From Siderastrea siderea (lineage: Eukaryota > Cnidaria > Anthozoa > Scleractinia > Rhizangiidae): DNA of 64,000 bases. Below the pieces are notes generated by a model. That model was not told the origin of the DNA. It worked only from the letters and a program-made list of their open reading frames with translations, and did not search any database. Position 1 is the first letter of the stretch, and each line of letters begins with the position of its first letter. The stretch lies in assembly GCA_964030785.1 (NCBI GenBank), contig OZ034968.1, positions 43,958,186 through 44,022,185 of the forward strand, read 5' to 3'. A program made the translations under genes and the position numbers. This document shows, in pieces, positions 12,450-22,149 of this stretch.

Positions 12450-13071
12450 CGATGGCCCGACACCTCGGTTTTTCATTCGCCAATACCGGCGCTTGTGCCC
12501 AGGCCCAAGTTCATCACTCCCTCCTGCCTGTAACCCCCGCCCCCTCTTAAATGTTAACCACTGACCAGTAGTGTTACAAGACCACACCTCACGTTTAACA
12601 TTGACAGGTGTAAAAGGCTTGAGTGATTACACAATAGTTATTTATTTCCAGAAAACTTTTCTTCCAGCTGGTCTCCTGGGACTTCATTATATTTTTATTT
12701 TTTTCCCCGGGCTCTGGTACCCAGGTCACAGGCAACACACCCTCATGAGGAATTTTCAAGTGAAACCACCACATAAGAACACCTGAGCAATAATAGCAGA
12801 ATGCTTTTTCAACTTTCAGTTCAAATGTTGACGTTTAACAAGAGGCACCAAAGCACCCTGTTGGCAGAGTACCACTTACCAGAAACAGCCTAACCTGCCC
12901 AAAAGGAATCATCAAAGTTAATAGAGATTGATTCATAAATACAAGATATAAGGAGTAACTTAGTCCAAAATCAACAACCCAAATGATTCCGAAAAATTAT
13001 ATTTAATAGCCATTAAAAATCAGCAGGGCATTCCAGTTATATACTAAAACAATACACTGTACTCCTTACAG

Positions 13072-14738
13072 GGTGGTGGCTGGTTAAAGTGCAGTAAGCA
13101 GGCAACTTCTCCTGCACTCACCAGTTATTCTAGAAGAGATGCGTTTGAATTTAAGCTACCCCAGACAAAATGTTCTCGAAGTTCCGATGGTGAAGTTGTT
13201 GTCTCAGATAAGCCCAAAAGTACAACAGACCCACTTGGTTTCAAAAGCATCCCACCGCTCAGTCTGCTTGAAAAATGGAAAAGTGAGCTGAGCTTCTTCC
13301 AGAAAGAGGCAAAAGGCTATTACTATCTACAGCATGGTGCATTTTGTTTCAACATGTCTAGCCTTCAAGACATGATAAAAACGCATTATGCTAGAGATAC
13401 ACAAAGAGCAGTCGAGGCAGAACTAAACTGGTTTGCAGAATCGTATTTGAAACCTGCCAATGTAACAGTGTACCCCCTGAAAGTTCCATCAGGGCATTTC
13501 AGGATCTGCTTTACGAAAAGCCATTTGATGAGATGTTACCTTCTTATAACATGACACCAGAGGCTATGGCAAAACTGTGTGTTACTAGATAGGTTTCAAG
13601 TGACCACCTTATGTGGATGGCGGCAGTATTAAACAATGAACAGTCCAACACATTTTGCTGTGTACTTAATGCAGTGAATGATGTTGAGCGCTTGGCAGCA
13701 AGAAAATTACAATCACACCAACCCAACAGCCTTGTTTTCTTTGTGAATGTTGGCATAAGTTCAGGAAGAGTAGTGCTTGGAACACCCACTATCAGAGGAA
13801 ACCACTGGATACTATGTCAAGTTCACCATGATAACAAGGCTATTGTGTATGCTGACACCCTTGGCTGGCAGGTCCCAGACGGGCTACTGGACAAGGTGAA
13901 TCGCTTTGTGAATGCCATCTGCCACAATCCACAATTCACAGTGGGTGGCAAGCACTCTTGCAGGTCATCATGTGCCATGAACTACCCAGTACAAACATGC
14001 GGCAGTGTCTGCGGTGTCATCTCTATGGTGATGGCTGCTGTGGCAACGCACAAACCAGACCTTTTCCTTGAAATGATATCAAGGTAACAAAGAAAAGAAA
14101 TAGTTATACACATTTTCATGTGACCTTCACCAATTATGATACTTAAACTTTGCCCGTTTTAATATGCACACAAGAAAGTTATAACATTGTAATTATAATT
14201 AATACAAAAGTGGATTTTTTCCAGGTTAGGATAAACAGCAATTGCCCCTCCCCATACCCCAGCTTAATACGATAGTTAAATTTAAGCTTCAAAGAAAAAG
14301 GAAAATAATTACTTATAAACGACAGTACCCAAACTCATGGTACTTGACCTATTAGTCCTGAGTAGTGCAATTCTATCATTTGTAATTTAGAAGTGACATG
14401 CTTGGGCAATAACCTAAATGAGAGTTTTCAAGTGCTATTTTATAAGTGGGATTGAAACATGATTACATTTGTCTTTGAATTTAAGAACTTCCCAGAGAAA
14501 TGAGGACAAAGGAAATTGCATGCAGATGCCCACAAGGTACTCCAAATACCTCAGGAGGGTGGTTGCTTCTTGGCTAGCAGAAAACAAGATTATTATGGAG
14601 TATGTAGTGCCAACCATTGACAAGACTGAAAAGAAGGACCTAGGAGTGTCTGCTGACAAGCCCCAAAATGAGCCTGTTGATTCACCAACCCAAGATCCAG
14701 GAGTGTCTGCTGAGAAGACCCAGGTACCTGCAAAATGA
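13072..14738 (+). pseudogene. Ulp1-like (C48) cysteine protease of the MULE
   Basis: Ulp1/SENP enzymes cleave SUMO-family proteins. An exon opens after a polypyrimidine-CTTACAG acceptor at 13,071 and reads to a frameshift near 13,490. In the new frame a TAG interrupts at about 13,590. The protease core then runs openly to 14,087: His in GNHWILC (13,803-13,805), Asp in YADTLGW (13,854-13,856), Gln in VQTCG and the nucleophile in SVCGVISM (14,010-14,012). The His-Asp gap is 17 residues and the Gln-Cys gap 6, as in yeast Ulp1. After what looks like an intron, 14,500-14,738 continues with a repeated GVSA-containing tail (LGVSADKPQ, PGVSAEKTQ). The catalytic core is intact but the gene is broken upstream. 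It lies directly before the transposase. Ulp1-carrying MULEs are known from plants (Kaonashi); their extent in animals I cannot judge. Confidence 0.82.
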
Positions 14739-14739
14739 A

Positions 14740-16637
14740 CATGAACTGCACAGCTGGCTTGAAAATGAAAACATCAAGTGAGGGAAAGGTGCACGTGGAG
14801 GTATGCCATACCCACCATGGGCATGCAATGGAACTGTAACACATTTGGCTGTCCAAGCAGGGCCGCCAAGAGATTGCCACCAAAATTCAGCAGGGAGTGT
14901 CAGCGGACAAAATCCTTGATGACATTCGCCAGTCCATGCCTGATACCCTCCACAGACACCACATCCTGGATAAAAAGGACATTAGCAACATACAGCAAGC
15001 ATACGGTTTGAGGAATCTACAGCGTCATACTAATGACCAGCAGAGTGTCCTGGCATGGATACGAGAATGGAAGAGTTCACCTGACACAAACCCCATCCTC
15101 TACTACAAGATGCAGGGAGAAGAAGATGAGAATCTCCCTCTTCAAAAAGAAGATTTCATGATCATTGTTCAGAGTAGAATTCAGAGAAACATGCTACAAA
15201 TGTTTGGTGCCAAGGGAGTCTGTATTGACTCAACTCTTGGGACAACAGGATATGACTTCTATTTAACAACCCTGATGGTCATAGATGAATTTGGGTCCCG
15301 TTTCCCGGTTGCATGGTGCTTGTCCAATCACGAAGACACCACGTTCATGTGAAGCCATCAAGAGAAACAGTGGCCAAGTTACTGCAAATTGGTTCATGAG
15401 TGACCTCGCATATCAGTACTACAATGCTTGGGTGGGGGTCATGAAGCACCATCCAACAAAGTTGTTGTGCACATGGCATGTGGATAAGGCATGGCGGGAG
15501 AACATTCGGGAAAAAATCAAAGATGTTGCAGTTCAAACAGAGGTGTACAAGATGCTACGCACAGTGATTGAGGAGACCAGTGAGGCAACTTTTGATGACC
15601 TCCTTACCAAGATGCTTACACAACTTCAATCAGACGACAATACCACAGCATTTCAAAGGTATTTTTCATCAGAGTGGGTACCAAAGGCACACGAATGGGC
15701 TTTCTGTTATAGGTGTGGTCTTGGTATTAATACAAACATGTACGTGGAAGCTTTCCACAGAACCTTCAAGCACAACTACTTGAAAGGAAAGTTCAACAAA
15801 CGTGTGGACACTTGTCTTCTCAACCTTCTTAAATTCATCAGGGACAAAACTTGTGAAAGAACAATTAAACTAACCAAAGGAAAATTAACTACTCGAATCC
15901 GGGAAATTCAAATTCGTCATGCAGCTGCTTCCAGAATTAAGGCAGAAGATGTAAAATCAAAGGGTAGAGGAGAGTGGGAAGTCAAGTCTGAAGATGGAAA
16001 GCGGGTATACAACGTGCAACAACTGAATGAAGTGTGTCCAGAAAGCCACTGCAGTCTGAAGTATCACTCATGTAAGAACACATGTCCTCACACTTTTTCG
16101 TGCACCTGCATTGATAGTCTCATGCACGGTACTGTTTACAAGCATGTTCATCAAGTTTCCATGCTTTTAGCTGAGAGTGACAACACCAAGGTTGAATCAT
16201 CATTTAATCCCTTGCCAGTCAACGACATGCCAGATAATGCAAATGAAGTAGAAATGTTGGTGAAAGAGATGAACCAAAGCACAACACAATCTAGTTTTGC
16301 TGCTTTGCAAGTGAAAGTAAAGTCAAAGCTATTACAATTGATAACTGATGTGGAAAATTGCACTAACAAGGAGGCTCTACAAGAATTAGACAAAGGACTG
16401 TCTGCAAAGATGTTTCTCTTCGAGTCAATGCTTCAGCAACCGACTCCAGCTACAATAGCTCTCACAGAAAATGGACCAGCAAACAAGAACTTGGAAAGAC
16501 AAAGGCGGTTTTTCTTCTCAACCAAGAAGAAGAGGAAAAGACAAGAAAACATCAGGTATTCAAAACCAACACAAGAAGAGAAAGAAAACATGTTCCAAAA
16601 CAAAGGTGAGTGCATTGTATACAAAATTAATTTTTAA
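14740..16637 (+). pseudogene. MULE transposase with SWIM finger
   Basis: Cut-and-paste transposase of the Mutator/FAR1 family. Order: a His-rich CHTHHGH segment (about 14,800) followed by an in-frame TAA; a helical region; then the DDE core, with first Asp in GVCIDSTLGTTGYDF (about 15,227), second Asp in NWFMSDLAYQYY, the family's C-x-x-H motif in LLCTWHVDKAW, and Glu in NMYVEAFHRTFKH. A frameshift near 15,335 separates the first Asp from the rest. Downstream, HTFSCTCIDSLMHG...YKHVH is a SWIM zinc finger whose third ligand (normally Cys before KH) is Tyr. Basic Lys/Arg-rich sequence closes the open frame at 16,637, where GGTGAGTG at about 16,603 may be a splice donor. The catalytic acids survive but the gene is interrupted. 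Confidence 0.88.
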
Positions 16638-17204
16638 CTACTTCACCTTCTTTCCCTCTCTTTGTTGACTAATTCAACACTAATTAGTGTCTTATGCACA
16701 GGAGTTACTTTTTCAATTTTTGAGTAGGGTATACCACTAGGACTCTGAAAAATATTGCTAGACCATAATACACTCATGAACTTTCTGGCACTGACTAGTG
16801 AATTGTAAATTACCTTTTACAACAAAAATTTAAAAAAATGTTTTGACCGAAAAACTTCCGCCTCCTTCGGTTTGAAAGACCATGTTCAGCTGCCTTTTGC
16901 AACCCTGTTCTAGACTAGACACCAGAAATCCCTGCCATACCCCAGCTCACTCCTTCAACTCAGATCAGTTTCCAGACAAATGATACCCAGTATGCTAGAC
17001 TAAAACTCTAATTTCTATACCCTATCCTAGATTAAACTGCTTGAAAAAAAAAACCTTGACAATTGCACAAATACCCATACAGCTTATCTACCCCCTCCCC
17101 CCCCCTCCCCAGGGCATCTAATTGGGGAAAGAACATAATTTTGATTCACGATATATATTTTCATTTTTATTCTGAACTTCTTGTTCCACATCATTATAAA
17201 TTAG

Positions 17205-17688
17205 GGTTGGATGCTGCCGATTTAGGTGAAAAATCAGATCCTGATGACTGGTTATGCCATGCCTGCCAAAAGTCAAGGGATGACATCAACATGATTGAAT
17301 GTGATGGCTGCTTAAAGTGGTTTGGATGGTTAGGAACAATATTATCCTCCAAATATTTGTAGCCTGCTCATAGATGTCTTGACTTCTATTCGTTTCTTCA
17401 TTGGAAAAGGCACCCAATGCAGTAAGGAAATGTCTACCTGCAGGCTTTAATTATATTCCTAAATGTACCACTTACATGTGGAGATACTGTCAGACCATTA
17501 TGATAGGACAGAGAAAATGAAAAATGTTCATATCTGGCTTTTATAGGGATTGTGCACAACTGACAGAGGAACCAGGGGAAGATGATTGGTACTGCAACAC
17601 TTGCCAAAACAAAGAGAAATTAGACAAGCCACTTGGCACATGCCTTGATCGACATGCCAAGACCCACCCAGCAAAATCCAGTAAATGA
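17205..17688 (+). pseudogene. PHD-finger C-terminal exons of the MULE gene
   Basis: After an ATTAG acceptor the plus strand encodes the end of one PHD finger (DDWLCHACQ) and the start of a second (INMIECDGCLKWFG). A second exon after TTTATAG at about 17,546 supplies the rest (DCAQLTEEPGEDDWYCNTCQ) and ends at TAA/TGA near 17,688 with a His-Ala-Lys-rich tail. PHD fingers read histone H3 tails, so a transposon protein with one could target chromatin; that is inference. The donor after CLKWFG is not obvious, and Trp stands where the His ligand should follow. Whether these exons join the transposase or a separate protein cannot be settled here. Confidence 0.65.
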
Positions 17689-17903
17689 ACAGATGGCAGC
17701 CACCACCCCAGGCCCCCAATTGTATTTCATTTGTTATGTCAAATTAAATGTGCATCTGGTCAGCCACCAGCCAAGATACTGGGCACAGAACTGAGTAGAA
17801 ACAAGAAACTAGCTAGCATGTTGTGAAAGCTTGTTACTCGTGTCTTTTCACAACCGTTCCTTAGATAACTTAGGATATTCTCGACAGATTATCACCATGC
17901 ATA

Positions 17904-17909
17904 AATAAA
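17904..17909 (+). terminator. Candidate polyadenylation signal AATAAA
   Basis: AATAAA about 215 bp after the last stop of the PHD exons, on the coding strand; another lies near 18,075. It is plausible as the 3' end of the MULE transcript. Confidence 0.4.
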
Positions 17910-17914
17910 GTTAA

Positions 17915-17973
17915 TTATTAATTATTATTATAATTATAATTATTATTATTATTATTATCATTATTATTATTAG
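17915..17973. repeat. (TTA)n microsatellite
   Basis: Imperfect run of ATT/TTA triplets just downstream of the polyadenylation signal. Simple-sequence DNA. Confidence 0.85.
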
Positions 17974-18599
17974 ATAATTTAAATGTGTTTTAAAGGTCAT
18001 TTTCGCTTAGCCAGCCCACGCCAAAGAACAGGGCTGAGGTCTGAACGGAAACAAGCTACACTGTTATTGCTTACTAATAAAGTCTTTCAATGAAAGTTAA
18101 TTACTGGAAAAGTGTTTGAATCATGTGAAATTAAAAACGTGCAAATGCCTAGCAGGTAATACAGTTATGGCAGTTGGTTCATGTAATCATTTCAGAGGGT
18201 GATATGATGTATACACCCAGTCTCCATTCCTCTACTTACCCGCCCCCCCCCCCCCCCCGCGCCTCAACAAAGGAGAGTGTAAAGGTGTCAAATTACATCT
18301 GAGGTACATCTGAGGCTTTTCAATTCTTCTAACATCACCCCATCAACCTACAGGCATACAACACGAATGATTGAAAATAAGGCCCTTCCTATTGCTCGGT
18401 AAAAACAAAAGGGTGCCACAATGAAAAACATGGAACTTCCGGTTGCTGCTGTGACATAACGGCCTCACACTTACCTCTGCAGGGCATAAAAATTGCCTGT
18501 CTCCTGTCTTTTAGCACAGCAAGCACGATAATTTTTTCCCTCACTTTTCCCGAGTAACATTTTGGTGGTAAGTGTTTACAACTTGCTTTTGCGTTAGCG
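17974..18599. other. MULE interior, no gene seen
   Basis: Noncoding sequence between the PHD exons and the right terminal repeat, with a run of about 17 C near 18,242. Nothing else was recognised. Confidence 0.5.
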
Positions 18600-19158
18600 T
18601 TCGGTGCATTCCTGCATTTAGATTGACCAGCGGTATTCATAGGAATTGCACCGAACAGATTCCACCGAACAATGAGCGTTTTGTGATATCGCGTTTTGTT
18701 GGTTTCGGTGCATTCCTGCATTTAGATTGACCAGCGGTTATTCACAGGAATCGCACCGCTTCCACGACCGAGTATTTTTATCGGCGATAAAGGAATCGCT
18801 GTGAATGCTGTGTATTTTAATACTTTATTGCTTACATCGTGATCACCCGAAATGTAAGTTGCTAAATCCATATTCTGGACTTTCTATTGTACCGGTTTCT
18901 CAGAATCCAAAGAAGATATGCCTTTTAACGCGCCATTGGAATTGAAACTTCTTGTCGTCAGGAGAACGGTTTTTAATTGTCAACGAACAAGCGAATGTTC
19001 TGTCTTTGAAAGTGAATCACTTCTAATTGTAAAACATTAGTACGTCGTGAGACTTGTCGTTGGCAGTCACGTAATGACCTGTGTACGTCATTACAACTAA
19101 AATGCTATTTTTATCTTCCAATCTCAGGTCGGTGCAATTCCTACATTTAGCTGCTAGT
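18600..19158 (-). repeat. MULE right terminal inverted repeat with partial duplicate
   Basis: 18,708-19,158 is the inverted partner of the left repeat, ending AGCTGCTAGT at the target duplication. Just inside, 18,600-18,656 repeats the inner edge in the same orientation (TTCGGTGCATTCCTGCATTT followed by TGACCAGCGG). The inner end was therefore duplicated once on this side only. Confidence 0.88.
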
Positions 19159-19349
19159 CTCTCAATGGTGGTCATTAAAATCTTTTCACATACTTTGGGT
19201 TAAGTCGTAAAAATGGCTCGGCACATTACCTTGCCATGTCAACAGCTCGACCAATGAAAATTAGTGACAAGGAAAAGGGACGAAGGAAGGACATGAGTCG
19301 TTTACGTGAACCAAACAAGGTATAAAGGCAACCCTTTGAACTCTGAGGC

Positions 19350-19481
19350 CTGCCTCGTCTCCAGGCGTCCCTCCTTATTGTATGATGGTACGCGTGGCGT
19401 TGTGGGATAGGTGCACTACAGCCGGTGGACGCCCCGCGCTCCCTGTTTGCCCGCGCTAAACCGGCGCCTGGGGACGAGGCA
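19350..19481. repeat. Foldback element with CTGCCTCGTC arms
   Basis: CTGCCTCGTCTCCAGGCG at 19,350 faces CGCCTGGGGACGAGGCAG ending at 19,481, an 18-bp inverted repeat with one mismatch around about 95 bp of GC-rich DNA. The word CCTGGGGACGAGG also occurs at 60,585, suggesting one MITE family. No coding content. Confidence 0.6.
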
Positions 19482-21489
19482 GCTCTGCGGCCACGTGAGC
19501 CTTAGTTATAATATAGTAAAAAGGTTTGCGACGACACTATTTTTGATTTTTGGGAGCGTCTTAGACCTTTCCCATTAGGGGCTGGAAAACGTATAAAAAT
19601 GCATGTTCGTTCCCTGCAGCTTCTTCTCAGACATGTTGACTGATCGATTAGTACTCATGTCCACATACCGCCAGCGATTGACTTACTGATCTATTCGCGC
19701 CATCTGTTGAAGCACCAAGCCCTAAACATTATGAGCTTGCTCGAAATTCTTCAGTTTCCTTGTCAATTATGAATGTGATTGCACTGAGTCGTTTTAGTGT
19801 GGACGTACGGCAAAGAAACATAAAAAAGTATGAGTTTTTAACTGAAATAGGATTATTTTGGTCGGAGCCCGAGAGTAATAGGGCTGTACTACTTCATCAA
19901 TTACTAGCAGGCGAGAAAGAACTCTTGTTTATATTTGGCCTCAAAATCACCCAGAAATTCGGCAGGAAAAGTAAATTATGCTTCTTTGACTTTTTGTAAT
20001 CATTCTTTCTCGATGTACTAACACTTCCGCCAATCACTTATTCCAAGTCCGTAAATCATCCAAGATCATGAACGATTTTCTATTCGAGATAGGAAGGCTG
20101 AGAAGGAAACACTGATGAAATGCGCCGCACAGTACGGCCGTTATACAACTGAGATAAAAAATAGTCAATTTTGTAGTGTAAGTTCAGTTGAGTGTCGTAA
20201 AGAACCCATTAATTATGTACTGAGTGTTTTCTTAGTAAGGAAGGTAAGGAAAATTTCTTTGACCTCCGCGAGATTCGAAGCCACAACCCTGGCGCCCAGC
20301 GCAACGTTTTATAGACTTTTTAAGTACCTTTCATATCTCCATTGCCATGAATCACTATCTAAATAACCTACGATCGTTTGTTTAAAACTGTGGCAAGAAA
20401 AGACCCTGGCAAATAGCAGAAATATATTGGAGTAAAATTATTTCACCACAGCGGAAGGCTAGCTATTGGGTGTTTTTGAAGTCACATGATCCAATGATCC
20501 ATCTCTCGTTGCCATTTTTAATGTTAAGAAGGCCCTGGGGCCTAGGGTTCTATCCATCCTGCCCTTTCCTGGGTCACGTCAAGTTAATTATCATCCCAGT
20601 GACTTCACAATGGTTGTGCTTTCACTAGCACAATTTTGACTAAATAAAGCTGGAAAAGTCTGGAAATACAGTGAAAACAGCTCTTCCAATGTTAAGCGAG
20701 TTAAAAATGCAAGCTGTTTTCACGAGAAAAAACAAGGGATTATCTCGCCTTTATGACCGGAAATTCACGCCACGTTATACTACCTCGCGAGATGGTATAA
20801 ATCGTCCCGATAAAAACGCGACCAATCACATTGCACGTAGTGACATATGCCTGCCAAATAGTGCTCGGCAAATATTTTCCAGACGCTCCCCTCGTGGTTC
20901 ACTACGCTTTCGAAATGCAGACGAATTCAGCGAATTTAACCGTAATACTCTACCATTTGAATTTACAATTCCTTCAGCGCCATTAGATCCTTCAGTTCCC
21001 CAGCTCGGACCTTACCTATTTCATGGTACCGGTTTGCCGAACCCGAAGTATCAGCATTTCAGCCCAGCTACTCTACAATTTATGCCAGCCGAGACATTAA
21101 TCGCATCCTCCGAAAGAAACTCCTTCTTTTTCGAAGAAATATCGCGAGAATCAATACAAGAGAAGTCATAAAGTATGTTTCGTCTCCCGCCATTTTTTCA
21201 AAGATGCGCGCTTTTGTAATTTAAATCTTCTGAGTAAGAGGCTTAAAGTTTGGGTGAAATTTCACAGTGAAAACAGTTGTCACGTTTAACTAGTAATGTC
21301 GGTCTGTAAACAAACACCTAGAAAGAATGTTCAGCTAGTTAATCGCCCTAGTGAAAACACAACCAATATATAAGAAAGAGCACAAACCCAGAGCCTCATC
21401 TCGCTTAGTTGTCATCTGAGTGTCTTGATAATGTACAAAAGCAACTCAAAAGTACAAAACAGTATCTCGTGAGGGTCTATTATAGGGGG
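19482..21489. other. No gene called
   Basis: AT-rich DNA. An open frame of 166 codons at 20,671-21,171 has no recognisable domain. The word GTGAAAACA recurs in both orientations around it (near 20,672, 20,714, 21,266 and 21,351), which fits a noncoding inverted-repeat element better than a gene. Confidence 0.45.
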
Positions 21490-21515
21490 TCGCAGTAGTA
21501 AATCTGGGGTTTAAT

Positions 21516-21640
21516 GAATACCACCTTATTCCTACACCAGTTTTTATCTCTTTTAAACCTCCCAGCGCATAAATACCACCTTATCCCTACACCTGTTTTT
21601 ACCTCTTTTAAATCTCCCAGCGTATAAATACCACCTGTGT
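21516..21640 (+). repeat. 56-bp tandem repeat, about 2.2 copies
   Basis: Two consecutive copies of a unit starting ATACCACCTTATYCCTACAC and ending CTCCCAGCG, then a partial third (AATACCACCTG). It lies about 160 bp before the first Maverick open frame. It may be part of the lost terminal repeat, but no partner was found on the right side. Confidence 0.75.
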
Positions 21641-21799
21641 TTTATTTTTTTGTTACTGCTAGCCCACCCCAACCCTGTTTTCTCGGCGCCCACGACTATG
21701 TTTCCTCTTTGTTGCCGTCTTTCGCTTTGTCAGCGGATTGCAGTTGCCGCATGTTTTTTATTTAAATAAAAACGCACCGTTCGTTATATTGTTTTAACA

Positions 21800-22101
21800 A
21801 TGGTTCGCAGAGCGAACAAGTGCGCCTGGTTATTACGCAATAGCAAAGAAAACTGTGGAAAAACCTGCGAAAGTACTTTTTGCGGTCGGCATAATTATTT
21901 GATTAGTAAAGGAAAAAAAGTCCTTCTCCTTGTCGCAATGCGGTATTGGGATTTTGTGTGATTACTGTGTTTGCATTTCTTGTGGCGGAAGTGCACTTAA
22001 ACATAGGCTTATTCGCATTCATAAAAAAGCAAAACAAAATTTTAATCTTGTTTTGCTTGAACTTTTGTCAAACCAATTAGAAAATAAGCACCCCTCGGTA
22101 T
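21800..22101 (+). pseudogene. Small Cys-rich Maverick protein, frameshifted
   Basis: Opens with MVRRANKCAW and has Cys/His spacing of zinc-binding type (KENCGKTCESTFCGRH), then a frame change near 21,920. The second frame holds CDYCVCISCGG and a basic helix ending at TAA 22,099-22,101. This looks like one small zinc-finger protein split by an indel. I do not recognise a named family. Its position directly upstream of polB suggests a Maverick gene. Confidence 0.55.
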
Positions 22102-22149
22102 AATAAAAATTTTTCATTTAGAAATTTGTTGTTACTATATATTTTAACA

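Larger units (their letters stand above)
10841..12533. repeat. Inverted block pair within the MULE
   Basis: AGGAGGGAGTGATGAACT followed by GGCCATCGTGACGTCAC occurs at 10,851-10,912. The complement of both words, in mirrored order, lies at 12,441-12,527, with CCTGTAA/TTACAGG-like words at the outer edges. The pair encloses about 1.5 kb of noncoding AT-rich DNA. It could be the terminal repeats of another inserted element or an inverted duplication of a promoter; no clear target duplication was seen. Confidence 0.6.
9486..19158. mobile_element. Complete MULE transposon with Ulp1-like gene
   Basis: A 9.67-kb Mutator-like element defined by three independent signs: long terminal inverted repeats (about 450 bp each without the nested insertion), a perfect 9-bp target duplication CTCTCAATG, and internal MULE transposase coding sequence. 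Going rightward it holds a Ulp1-like cysteine protease (13.07-14.74 kb), a transposase with SWIM finger (14.74-16.64 kb), and two PHD-finger exons ending at 17,688. All genes are on the plus strand and carry stops and frameshifts, so the element is probably dead. The intact ends and target duplication suggest it was not old when it decayed. A 467-bp MITE sits in the left repeat. Confidence 0.9.

Noticed and set aside
20671..21171. 166-codon open frame
   Set aside because: No domain, no splice or promoter context, and it lies among GTGAAAACA words in both orientations that suggest a noncoding element.
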